Below, in pieces: positions 15,744 to 23,364 of a stretch of DNA of 64,000 bases. The stretch lies in assembly GCA_963789015.1 (NCBI GenBank), contig CAWBIU010000001.1, forward strand, positions 1,488,001 to 1,552,000, given 5' to 3'. Below the pieces are notes generated by a model. The model saw nothing but the letters and a program-made list of their open reading frames with translations. It was not told the DNA's origin and searched no databases. Each line of letters begins with the position of its first letter. The first letter of the stretch is position 1. A program made the position numbers and the translations under genes. The DNA is from JAOPZW01 sp963789015 (GTDB lineage: Bacteria > Actinomycetota > Thermoleophilia > Solirubrobacterales > Solirubrobacteraceae).

Positions 15744-17104
15744 GGACACTCGCCGCGATCGTCGCCGCCGGCGCGATCGCGCTGCTCGCCGCCGCCCCCG
15801 CGCAGGCGCACCCGCTCGGGAACTTCTCGGTCAACCACCTCGACGTCGTCTCGATCTCGCGCGACCGCGTCGACGTGCGCTACGTGCTCGACCAGGCCGA
15901 GATCCCGACCTTCCAGCAGCGCGACCGCAGCGCCGCGGAGGTGCTCGCGGCGACGCGGCGCGCCGTCGAGCGCGGCGTGACCGTCACGGCGGACGGGCGG
16001 CCGGTCGCCTTGCGCTTCACCGGCCCCGGCGTCGTCGCCCACCCGCGCGGCCAGGGCGGGCTGCCGACCACGCGCGTCGAATTGGGGCTGCGCGCGCCGG
16101 TCGGCGACGCGCGGCGCGTGACCGTGCGCGACGCGACCTTCCCCGGCCGGCTTGGCTGGAAGGCGATCGTCGTCGCCCGCGGCGCGGGGACGGCGGTGCG
16201 CTCGAGCGTCCCCGCCCAGGACCCGACCGCCGGGCTGCGCCGCTACCCGCCGGCGCTGCTGTCCTCGCCGGCCGACACGCGCGCGGCGAGCTTCTCCGTG
16301 GCGCCCGGCGCCGGCACCGTGGTCGCGCCGCGCGCGGACGGGACGCCGGCGGGGTCGGCGGCGGGCGGCGCCGGCGACGCGCTGTCGAGCGCCTTCGAGC
16401 GCGCCGCCGCGGGCCAGGGCGTCCTGCTCGTGCTCGTCCTCACCGCGTTCGGCTGGGGAATGGTCCACGCGCTCTCGCCGGGTCACGGCAAGGCGATGGT
16501 CGCCGCCTACCTGGTGGGGGCACGCGGCCGCCCGCGCGACGCGCTCGCCCTCGGGCTGACGGTCACGGTCACGCACACGATCGGCGTCTTCGCCCTCGGG
16601 CTCGTGACGCTCGCCCTGTCGCAGGCGATCCTGCCCGAGGACCTCTACCCGTGGCTCAACCTGTCCTCGGGGCTGCTCGTGGTGGCCGTCGGCGCCGCGG
16701 TCCTTCGCGCGCGCGTGCGCGCGACCCGCGCGCACGCGCACCAACATCATCACCACCACGGGCACGGCCACCATCACCACCACGGCCCCGAGCGCATCAC
16801 GCGGCGCGGCCTGGTCGCGATGGGCGCATCGGCCGGGTTGATCCCGTGCCCGTCTGCGCTCGTCGTCCTGCTCGCGGCCATCGCCCAGCACGAGGTCGCG
16901 CTCGGCCTCGTGCTCATCGTCGCCTTCAGCGCCGGGCTGGCTGCGACGCTCGTCGCGCTCGGGCTGCTGGTCGTCAGCGCGTCGGGCGCGGCCCGGCGGA
17001 TCCGCGCGCCGGGCCGCGCCGCGGCGCTCGTCTCCGCCGGGTCGGCGCTGGCCATCGTCGCCGTCGGCGTCGTGCTCACGGCGCAGGCCGTTCCGCAGCT
17101 CTGA
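15740..17104 (+). CDS. NicO-family nickel/cobalt exporter with His-rich loop
   Basis: A 454-residue protein. A signal peptide (AAAPAQAHPLGNFSVN) leads to an extracytoplasmic beta-rich domain of about 220 residues; HPLGNFSVNH is a common opening in this group. Six membrane helices follow with GWGMVHALSPGHGKAM (a NicO/HoxN-like HxxxxGH motif), VTVTHTIGVF and a GLIPCPSALVVLL segment. The cytoplasmic loop HQHHHHHGHGHHHHHG (about 332-348) is a typical metal sensor or chelator of RcnA-like efflux proteins. Nickel or cobalt efflux is inferred. It overlaps the convergent NiCoT gene by 29 bases. Confidence 0.87.
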   Translation: MRTLAAIVAAGAIALLAAAPAQAHPLGNFSVNHLDVVSISRDRVDVRYVLDQAEIPTFQQRDRSAAEVLAATRRAVERGVTVTADGRPVALRFTGPGVVAHPRGQGGLPTTRVELGLRAPVGDARRVTVRDATFPGRLGWKAIVVARGAGTAVRSSVPAQDPTAGLRRYPPALLSSPADTRAASFSVAPGAGTVVAPRADGTPAGSAAGGAGDALSSAFERAAAGQGVLLVLVLTAFGWGMVHALSPGHGKAMVAAYLVGARGRPRDALALGLTVTVTHTIGVFALGLVTLALSQAILPEDLYPWLNLSSGLLVVAVGAAVLRARVRATRAHAHQHHHHHGHGHHHHHGPERITRRGLVAMGASAGLIPCPSALVVLLAAIAQHEVALGLVLIVAFSAGLAATLVALGLLVVSASGAARRIRAPGRAAALVSAGSALAIVAVGVVLTAQAVPQL

Positions 17105-18149
17105 GGCCGGCCGACCAGCGCTGCTCGATGCGCCCGAAGCGCCACAGCGCGGCGGCGACCGCGAACGTGAGCACGAACAGCGCGACGACCGCGTAGCCGA
17201 CGAGGTTGAGGTCGAGCCCGGCGACCCAGTCCCAGAAGTCGCCCTCCAGGCGAAGCTGCTCGGCCAGGACGCCGAGCAGCTCGACGCTCCCGACGAGGAA
17301 GGCCACGGCCACGGACAGCGCCGTGATCGCGATGTTGAAGTAGATCTTGCGCACCGGCTCGGACAGCGCCCAGCCGTAGGCGACGTTCATGAACGACCCG
17401 TCGATCGTGTCGAGCAGCGACATGCCGGCGGCGAACAGGACGGGCAGGCAGAGGATCGCGTACCACGGCACGTCGGCCCCGGCGGCGCCCGCGGCGAGGA
17501 ACAGCAGCGCGATCTCGGTCGCGGTGTCGAAGCCCAGCCCGAACAGGATCCCGAGCGGGTACATCTGCCACGGCGCGCGGATCGCCCGCGTGACACGACC
17601 GAGGATCCGGTTCATGAGCCCGCGCCGGTCGAGCTGGGCCTCGAGCTCCGCCTCGTCCAGGCGCCCGCGCCGCAGCGCGCGGAACATCCGCACGAGACCG
17701 ACGAGCACGGCCAGGTTGAGCGCGGCGATGACGTACAGGAACGTGCCCGAGACGCTCGTGCCGACCAGCCCCGTGACGGCGTGCAGCGTCGAGCCGTCGT
17801 CGGTCACCGGGCCGGCCACCGCGCGCACGCCGCCCGCGATCAGCAGCGCGAGGACGAAGACCACCGTCGAGTGCCCGAGCGAGAAGAAGAAGCCGACGCT
17901 GAGCGGCCGCCGGCCGTCGGCCATGAGCTTGCGCGTCGTGTTGTCGATCGCCGCGATGTGGTCGGCGTCGAAGGCGTGGCGCAGCCCGAGCGTGTAGGCG
18001 GTCACGCCGACGCCGACCCCGAAGGCCTGCGGGCCCATCCCGTGCTCGCCGGGGACGACGAGCAGCAGCAGCGTCAGCCAGCCGACGACGTGCAGGCCGA
18101 TGACGACCGCGGCCATCCCGGCGATCCCGCCCTTCTCACGTCGGCTCAT
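17076..18149 (-). CDS. HoxN/NixA-family nickel/cobalt transporter (NiCoT)
   Basis: A 357-residue high-affinity importer with eight predicted helices. The signature RHAFDADHIAAIDN in the second helix is the metal-binding motif of NiCoT permeases, and FFFSLGHSTVVF and LGFDTATEIALL are further conserved blocks. It is encoded with a Fur-family regulator (four-base ATGA overlap), which implies metal-responsive control, most simply a Nur-type nickel repressor. On the opposite strand its 3' end overlaps the NicO exporter gene, so import and export genes face each other. Confidence 0.93.
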   Translation of the reverse strand: MSRREKGGIAGMAAVVIGLHVVGWLTLLLLVVPGEHGMGPQAFGVGVGVTAYTLGLRHAFDADHIAAIDNTTRKLMADGRRPLSVGFFFSLGHSTVVFVLALLIAGGVRAVAGPVTDDGSTLHAVTGLVGTSVSGTFLYVIAALNLAVLVGLVRMFRALRRGRLDEAELEAQLDRRGLMNRILGRVTRAIRAPWQMYPLGILFGLGFDTATEIALLFLAAGAAGADVPWYAILCLPVLFAAGMSLLDTIDGSFMNVAYGWALSEPVRKIYFNIAITALSVAVAFLVGSVELLGVLAEQLRLEGDFWDWVAGLDLNLVGYAVVALFVLTFAVAAALWRFGRIEQRWSAGLRAAERPAP

Positions 18150-18610
18150 GACGGTCCTCCCGCGCAGTCCGCGCACAGCCCGACGAGCGGGAAGTGGCTG
18201 AAGCGGGCCTCGAAGCCGAACGCCGCGCGGACGAGATCGCGCACGGGCTCGAGGCTGCGGGCGTCGGCGACCACGAAGGCGCCGCATGTCTCGCAGGCCA
18301 GGTACTCGCTTTCGGGCGCGCCCGCCGGCGCGTAGCGGCCGGGGCCGTGACCGAGGTGCACGTGGCGCACGATCCCGAGCGCCTCGAGCGTCTCGAGGTT
18401 GCGGTACGTCGAGGCGACGTCGGATTGCGGCACGCGGCCGCCGAGGCCGTCGGCCAGCTCCTCCACGGAGACGGGGCGCCCGGCGGTGAAGAGCGCCTCG
18501 AGGACGAGCCGCCGCGCGGCCGAGATGCGCAGGCCGCGGGCGCGGAGCGCGGCGACGGCGGCGGGGACGGTGGCGGCGCCGACGGGCCGCGTGTGGCTGG
18601 CGGCGGTCAT
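18146..18610 (-). CDS. Fur-family metalloregulator (Nur-like)
   Basis: A 154-residue repressor. The N-terminal winged helix (about 20-90) includes VSVEELADGLGG and DVASTYRNLETLEALGIV, the Fur recognition helix region. The C-terminal dimerisation/metal domain has CETC and CADC cysteine pairs, a structural zinc site, and a His-rich HVHLGHGPGRY segment. Co-transcription with NiCoT supports nickel or cobalt sensing; zinc or iron cannot be excluded from sequence. The start at 18610 lacks a clear ribosome site. Confidence 0.9.
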   Translation of the reverse strand: MTAASHTRPVGAATVPAAVAALRARGLRISAARRLVLEALFTAGRPVSVEELADGLGGRVPQSDVASTYRNLETLEALGIVRHVHLGHGPGRYAPAGAPESEYLACETCGAFVVADARSLEPVRDLVRAAFGFEARFSHFPLVGLCADCAGGPS

Positions 18611-18741
18611 GGCCGGCCGGGAGCGGGCAGCGGCAACCGACGCCGGTGAGGGCAGGGGCGAGAGAGCATGAGTCCTCCGATCGGGCCCGCCCCCTGCCGG
18701 CGGACGATTCGATTTCGAGCGTCAATGCGCACGAAGCGCAG

Positions 18742-18758
18742 ATGCGGATCACTCGCAT
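18742..18758. promoter_or_regulatory. Possible metalloregulator box
   Basis: ATGCGGATCACTCGCAT has 5-bp inverted arms with a seven-base centre. It lies in the 200-bp gap between the Fur-like gene and the divergent fprA. The arms are short, so this is a weak candidate for a Fur/Nur-type site. Confidence 0.3.
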
Positions 18759-18804
18759 GTACGACCTCGCCCGGATCGCCGGAAACGGGCCGGTTTTGGG
18801 CCTC

Positions 18805-18810
18805 TATCCT
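18805..18810 (+). promoter_or_regulatory. -10 element of fprA (leaderless start)
   Basis: TATCCT ends seven bases before a GTG at 18818. That spacing recurs before many starts in this window and decides the GTG over the ATG three codons later. Confidence 0.5.
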
Positions 18811-18817
18811 GGAATCC

Positions 18818-20215
18818 GTGACCGCGATGACCCCTCCGGTGCGGCGCGTCGCGGTGATCGGCGCGGGCCCTGCCGGCTTCTACACGACCGACCAGCTGCT
18901 CGCCGCCGGGTTCGAGGTCGACCTGCTCGACGCGCTGCCGACGCCGTTCGGCCTCGTGCGCTCGGGCGTCGCCCCCGACCACCCGAAGATCAAGGCGGTC
19001 ACGCGCGTCTACGAGAAGACCGCCCGCAAGCCCGGCTTCCGCTTCTTCGGCGGCGTGGTGCTGGGCGAGCACGTCTCGCGCGCCGAGCTGCTCGAGCGCT
19101 ACGACGCGGTCGTCTACGCCTTCGGGACGCCGGCCGACAACCGCCTCGGGATCCCCGGCGAGGACCGCCCCGGCTCGCATCCGGCCACCCGCTTCGTGGC
19201 CTGGTACAACGGCCACCCCGACGGCTGCGACGACGAGTTCGACCTGTCCGTCGAGCGCGCCGTGGTGATCGGCAACGGCAACGTCGCCATCGACGTCGCC
19301 CGCATGCTCGTGCTCGACCCCGACGAGCTGTCGCCGACCGACACCGCCGACCACGCGCTCACGGCGCTCGCCGACGCGCAGGTTCAGGAGGTCGTCCTGC
19401 TCGGCCGCCGCGGGCCGGCCCAGGGCGCGTTCACGAACCCCGAGCTGCGCGAGCTCGGCGAGCTCGGCCGCGCGGACATCGTCGTCGACCCGGCGGAGCT
19501 CGAGCTCGACGAGGCCAGCGCGCGCTGGCTCGAGGAGGACGCCGAGCCGACGGCGCGGCGCAACATGGACGTCCTGCGCGGCTACGCGGCGCGCCCGCCC
19601 GGCACGAAGAGCCATCGCATCACGATGCGCTTCCTGCGCTCGCCCGTCGAGATCCTCGGCGAGGGCGAGGACGGGCCGGTGACCGGCGTCCGCGTCGTTC
19701 GCAACCGCATCGAGCGCGCGCCCGACGGGCGGCTCGCCGCCGTGCCCACCGGCGAGGAGGAGACGATCCCGTGCGGCCTCGTGCTGCGCTCGATCGGCTA
19801 CCGCGGCGTGCCCATCGGCGACATTCCCTTCGACGAGCGCCGCGGCCTGATCCGCAACGACGGCGGGCGCGTGTGCGACGAGGCGGGCGCCCCGCACGCC
19901 GGCGAGTACTGCGTCGGCTGGATCAAGCGCGGGCCCAGCGGCGTCATCGGCACGAACAAGAAGGACGCCTCCGACACGGTGGCCAAGGTCGTCGCCGACG
20001 CCGAGGCAGGCGCCCTGCCCGAGCCGCCGGTCTCCGATCCCGACGAGATCGCGGCGTGGCTGGCCGAGCGCGCGCCCGACGCGGTGACGTGGGAGGGCTG
20101 GCAGGCGATCGACGAGGCCGAGCGCGCCGCGGGCGAGCCCCATGGGCGCCCGCGCGTGAAGCTCGTGCGCCTCGCCGACCTCGTCGCGGCCGGCCGCGGC
20201 GCCCCGGCTGCCTAG
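18818..20215 (+). CDS. fprA: Ferredoxin/adrenodoxin-type NADP+ reductase
   Basis: A 465-residue flavoprotein that moves electrons between NADPH and ferredoxin in the cytosol. The FAD motif VAVIGAGPAGFYTTDQLL is at the N-terminus, the NADP motif VVIGNGNVAIDVARML about residue 150, and the closing GWIKRGPSGVIGTNKKDA is the conserved C-terminal block of the adrenodoxin reductase family. Length and layout match mycobacterial FprA. It is monocistronic and convergent with the ATP-grasp gene, overlapping by four bases. No ferredoxin or P450 adjoins it. Confidence 0.92.
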   Translation: MTAMTPPVRRVAVIGAGPAGFYTTDQLLAAGFEVDLLDALPTPFGLVRSGVAPDHPKIKAVTRVYEKTARKPGFRFFGGVVLGEHVSRAELLERYDAVVYAFGTPADNRLGIPGEDRPGSHPATRFVAWYNGHPDGCDDEFDLSVERAVVIGNGNVAIDVARMLVLDPDELSPTDTADHALTALADAQVQEVVLLGRRGPAQGAFTNPELRELGELGRADIVVDPAELELDEASARWLEEDAEPTARRNMDVLRGYAARPPGTKSHRITMRFLRSPVEILGEGEDGPVTGVRVVRNRIERAPDGRLAAVPTGEEETIPCGLVLRSIGYRGVPIGDIPFDERRGLIRNDGGRVCDEAGAPHAGEYCVGWIKRGPSGVIGTNKKDASDTVAKVVADAEAGALPEPPVSDPDEIAAWLAERAPDAVTWEGWQAIDEAERAAGEPHGRPRVKLVRLADLVAAGRGAPAA

Positions 20216-21468
20216 GCCGTCCAGGCCGGGGTCGCGCCCTGGTCGCGGACCCAGAGTCCGAGCAACCCGCGGAAGTGCGCGACGAACTCGTCGTGCTCGT
20301 GGCGCGGGTAGACCGCGCGCACCGTCTCGACGAGCAGGTCGTCGAGGTCGCGCGAGGCGAAGAACTCGAGCGCGATGTCGTCGAAGTCGGCCATCGCGGT
20401 CGCGCAGAACTCCTCGTAGCGATCGGTCTCGTGGTACTCGTCGGCCAGCCGCCGGTAGTGGGCGAGCTTCTCCTCGTAGGAGAGGTCCTGGCGGTCGCCG
20501 ACCTCGAAGTACGTCCGCGTGTCGAGGTCCAGGCGCGGCGTGCGGCCGGTGACCAGGCAGAACGCCGACCACTTCACGAGCGCGCTGATGGCCCACGGGA
20601 AGTAGTAGTGCAGTGAGGTGATCGAGACGTCGGGCGACGCGTTGGCGTAGTCGATCGGGTGCACGTCGGTGCCGCGCACGAGCGTCTCGCACGAGTTGAA
20701 CTCCCACCGGAAGAAGGCGTTGACGAGCCGCGAGATGGTGACGGCCTCGTCGCCCGTGCTCGCCGACAGGAAGTCGTGCTCGACGGCGTAGCGGGTGTGG
20801 AACGGCTCGTCGGGGCGGAAGCGCATGACCATCGTCTCGGCGCCGATCGACAGCGCCCGCGCGAACGCGTCGTAGCCCTCGACCGAGGCCTGCAGGTGCA
20901 TGAGCCGCTCGCCGGACTCGTCGTAGGCGCGGTGCAGCTCGGCGGCGTCGCGGACGCGGCTGACGCCGATCCATTGGCCGCCGTCGTAGGGCTTCATGAA
21001 CAGCGGGTAGCCGACCTGGGCGGCGACCTCGTCGAGGTCGAACGGGAGGTTGTACTTCGCCGCGGTGTACGCGAAGCGCGCGTTGTCGGGCGGATTCTTG
21101 TGCGGGACGAGGACCGTCTCGGGGACCTTCAGGCCGAGGCGCATCATCGCGCAGTAGGCGGTGTGCTTCTCCATCGACTGGAAGGTGAAGGGCGAGTTGA
21201 GCAGATAGACGTCGTCCATGATCGCCGCCTTCTTCAGCCACTCGCGCGGGAGGAAGTACCAGTAGGCGAGCCGGTCGACGACGAGCGAGTAGCGCGGCCG
21301 ATCGCGCAGGTTGAAGGGCTCCATGGTGATCCGCTCGACGTCGAGACGGTGCTCCGCGCCGTCGTCGCCGCGAATCGGCGCCAGGCGGCCGACGAGCGTC
21401 TCGAAGGCGCGCGGCCAGTCCTCCTCGGTGCCGAGGAGCAGCCCGATCAGGTGGCGCGTTTCGGTCAT
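20212..21468 (-). CDS. ATP-grasp family ligase of unknown substrate
   Basis: A 418-residue protein with an ATP-grasp core: VGYPLFMKPYDGGQWIGVS is the nucleotide-binding strand-loop-strand (the Lys and Gly-rich loop of the fold), preceded by TAYCAMMRLGLKVPETVLVPH, typical of the pre-grasp domain. The end part contains DVHPIDYANASPDVSITSLHYY, an Asp/Asn-rich metal-site-like block. The ATP-grasp fold joins carboxylates to amines or thiols. It overlaps an esterase gene (ATGA) that comes first in the operon. I do not recognise the exact family; a role in making or tailoring a peptide or ester is inference. Confidence 0.75.
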   Translation of the reverse strand: MTETRHLIGLLLGTEEDWPRAFETLVGRLAPIRGDDGAEHRLDVERITMEPFNLRDRPRYSLVVDRLAYWYFLPREWLKKAAIMDDVYLLNSPFTFQSMEKHTAYCAMMRLGLKVPETVLVPHKNPPDNARFAYTAAKYNLPFDLDEVAAQVGYPLFMKPYDGGQWIGVSRVRDAAELHRAYDESGERLMHLQASVEGYDAFARALSIGAETMVMRFRPDEPFHTRYAVEHDFLSASTGDEAVTISRLVNAFFRWEFNSCETLVRGTDVHPIDYANASPDVSITSLHYYFPWAISALVKWSAFCLVTGRTPRLDLDTRTYFEVGDRQDLSYEEKLAHYRRLADEYHETDRYEEFCATAMADFDDIALEFFASRDLDDLLVETVRAVYPRHEHDEFVAHFRGLLGLWVRDQGATPAWTA

Positions 21469-22193
21469 CGGCGCCCCCACGTCGCCTGCAGCAGGCGGGT
21501 CAGATGCGGGTGCAGTGCGTCGCGCCACGCGATGTGGTCGTGCATGCCGGCGACCTCCTCCAGGGACACGCCGTAACCCTGCCCCGCCAGGGCGCGGGCC
21601 ATGAGCCGGTTGTTCTCCATGTTCTCCTCCAGCCTGCCGCACGTGAGCACGGCGGGGACGGGGTCGCGCGCGTGCCCGGCCCCCCGCACGCGGCCGGCGA
21701 AGCGCGTGATCCGCCCGAAGCGCGCGAAGCCGGACTCCTGCGCGTCGAGACGCGGGTGGAAGAACGACCCCGACTGCAGGAAGAGCGCGCCGAGGCGGCC
21801 GGGATGGCGACGCTGGACGTGGAGCATGGCCAGGGCGCCCAGGCTCGCCCCCATGCCCACCACCGGGCCGTCCACCGGCGCGGCGGCGGCGACGGCGGGG
21901 AGGACGTCGGCCGACAGCGCCCGCGCGTAGCGCGCCGAGGCCGAGTACCACTCGCCGCGGTCGGCCGCGCCGAGCAGGGCGACGCGGTGCGCCGGCAGGC
22001 GCCCGGCGGCGATCGAGGCGGCGACGAAGTGGACCAGCGACGACTGCTCGGCGTACGCCGGGCCGTCGTGGACGACGAGCAGCGGCAGGCGCCCGCGCGC
22101 GCCGTCCGGGCTCCACAGCGTCACCGGGACGGGCGCGGTGATCCCGCGCGCGCGGACCTCGAACGAGCGCATGGCACCCGCGACACGCGGCAT
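21465..22193 (-). CDS. Esterase D/enterochelin-esterase-like alpha/beta hydrolase
   Basis: A 242-residue hydrolase. The order is LLVVHDGPAYAEQSS (oxyanion loop, typical of the esterase D/Fes-like group), nucleophile Ser in GMGASLGALAMLH, LTCGRLEENMENNRLMA (acid residue region) and His in AGMHDHIAWRDALHPHL. The start is uncertain: ATG 22193 or 22172, neither with a good ribosome site. It is coupled to the ATP-grasp gene by a four-base overlap and lies 29 bases after an O-methyltransferase gene on the same strand. Substrate is unknown; a role in releasing or trimming an ATP-grasp product is inference. Confidence 0.8.
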   Translation of the reverse strand: MPRVAGAMRSFEVRARGITAPVPVTLWSPDGARGRLPLLVVHDGPAYAEQSSLVHFVAASIAAGRLPAHRVALLGAADRGEWYSASARYARALSADVLPAVAAAAPVDGPVVGMGASLGALAMLHVQRRHPGRLGALFLQSGSFFHPRLDAQESGFARFGRITRFAGRVRGAGHARDPVPAVLTCGRLEENMENNRLMARALAGQGYGVSLEEVAGMHDHIAWRDALHPHLTRLLQATWGRR

Positions 22194-22222
22194 CTGCAGC
22201 CAGTCGGGCGGGGCCGCTGAGC

Positions 22223-22867
22223 TCAGGGCGCGGTCTGCCAGATCAGGAGCAGGCCGTCGCCGACGGTGAGCAGCGTGTTCTGCGTGCGCGGATCGGCCTG
22301 GACGTGGTCGTTGAAGGCGCGCAGCGCCTCCGTGTTGTCGTCGGCGTTCTCGGGGTCGACGACGAGGCCGCTCCACAGGACGTTGTCGGCGACGATCAGC
22401 CCGCGCTCGCCGAGCTTGGGCAGCACGGACTCGTAGTAGTGGACGTAGTCGTGCTTCCACGCGTCGATGAACACGAGGTCGAACGGGCCGTCCAGGGCGG
22501 GGACGATCTCGCGCGCGTCGCCGACGCGCAGGTCCACGCGCCCGGCGTACGGGCTGGCCTCGATCAGCCCGCGTGCGAGCTCGGCGCGCTCGGGGTCGGC
22601 CTCGATCGTCGTGACGCGGCCGCCCTCCGGCATCCGCGCGGCGATCGACAGTGCGCCGTAGCCGGTGAACGTCCCGATCTCCAGCGCGCTCGTCGCGCCC
22701 GAGGCGACCACGAGCGCCTCGAGCAGCCGGGCCTGGACGATCCCGCTCATCATCCGCGGCGAGGAGGTCTGCTCGCGCGTCGCGGCCGCGACGTCCGCGA
22801 GGTGCTCGGGGGGTGGCGTCGTGTGCTCGACGGCGTAGCGCTCGATGTCGCGGTCGATCATGTCCAT
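22223..22867 (-). CDS. Class I SAM-dependent O-methyltransferase
   Basis: A 214-residue methyltransferase of the caffeoyl-CoA/catechol O-methyltransferase type. SAM motif I is SALEIGTFTGYGALSIA, motif II VTTIEADPERAELARG, and the metal/catalytic segment FDLVFIDAWKHDYVHYYE with the following VADNVLWSG is diagnostic of the divalent-metal-dependent group. A GAGAAT element six bases before the ATG fits a leaderless start. Downstream on the same strand are the esterase and ATP-grasp genes, so the three may form a small pathway; the substrate, probably a catechol or similar ortho-diol, is inferred. Confidence 0.88.
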   Translation of the reverse strand: MDMIDRDIERYAVEHTTPPPEHLADVAAATREQTSSPRMMSGIVQARLLEALVVASGATSALEIGTFTGYGALSIAARMPEGGRVTTIEADPERAELARGLIEASPYAGRVDLRVGDAREIVPALDGPFDLVFIDAWKHDYVHYYESVLPKLGERGLIVADNVLWSGLVVDPENADDNTEALRAFNDHVQADPRTQNTLLTVGDGLLLIWQTAP

Positions 22868-22894
22868 GGGCCCATTCTCGGGCCTGCGCGCCGG

Positions 22895-23230
22895 CTACGC
22901 GGGGAGGCCGAGCACGCCGGGCTCGTCGAGCTGGCGCGGCGCGAGCGAGAAGGCGATCGCGCCGTGGTGCACGCGCACGGAGGATCCGGTGCGGAACAGG
23001 GGGCCGAGCGCGCGCGGGTCATCGTCGGGCGCGCGCAGCCCGAACATCTCATGGCCGACGCGCGAGGCGTGGCCGCGCAGCGCGCGCAGCGCGTCGCGCT
23101 CGGTCACCCGCCAGCCCGCCGCGTGCAGGTGTGAGCCGTGCCACAGCTCGAAGCGCCAGCGGCGGAAGGGGAGCCGCCCGAGTGGGAGCTCGTGCAGCAC
23201 GTACTTGAAGGCCAGGTGCTCGACGTACAT
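22895..23230 (-). CDS. Hypothetical protein, 111 residues
   Basis: I do not recognise this protein. It is basic, His/Trp-rich in the middle (WHGSHLHAAGW) and has no signal or membrane segment. TACCCT lies nine bases before the ATG, matching the leaderless promoter spacing, and coding-type third-position GC is present. It sits 27 bases upstream of the O-methyltransferase on the same strand. No function is suggested. Confidence 0.6.
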   Translation of the reverse strand: MYVEHLAFKYVLHELPLGRLPFRRWRFELWHGSHLHAAGWRVTERDALRALRGHASRVGHEMFGLRAPDDDPRALGPLFRTGSSVRVHHGAIAFSLAPRQLDEPGVLGLPA

Positions 23231-23271
23231 CCCTCATCGAGGGTAGCTGGCGCGCGGGCGCGCGTCCGGCC

Positions 23272-23364
23272 TCAGGCGAGGCCGGACGCGTACGCGAGCG
23301 CGACGAGCGCCACCCACACGACGAGCGCGAGGGCCAGGCGCATGGCGAACGACGCGGCGCTCAC
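23272..23364 (-). CDS. Small single-helix membrane protein coupled to the Nramp-like gene
   Basis: Thirty residues from a GTG that overlaps the transporter's TGA (GTGA). Almost the whole chain is one hydrophobic helix (MRLALALVVWVALVALAYA). The overlap and composition suggest a translated accessory peptide of the transporter. It is too short for similarity to help, so the call rests on context. Confidence 0.5.
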   Translation of the reverse strand: MSAASFAMRLALALVVWVALVALAYASGLA

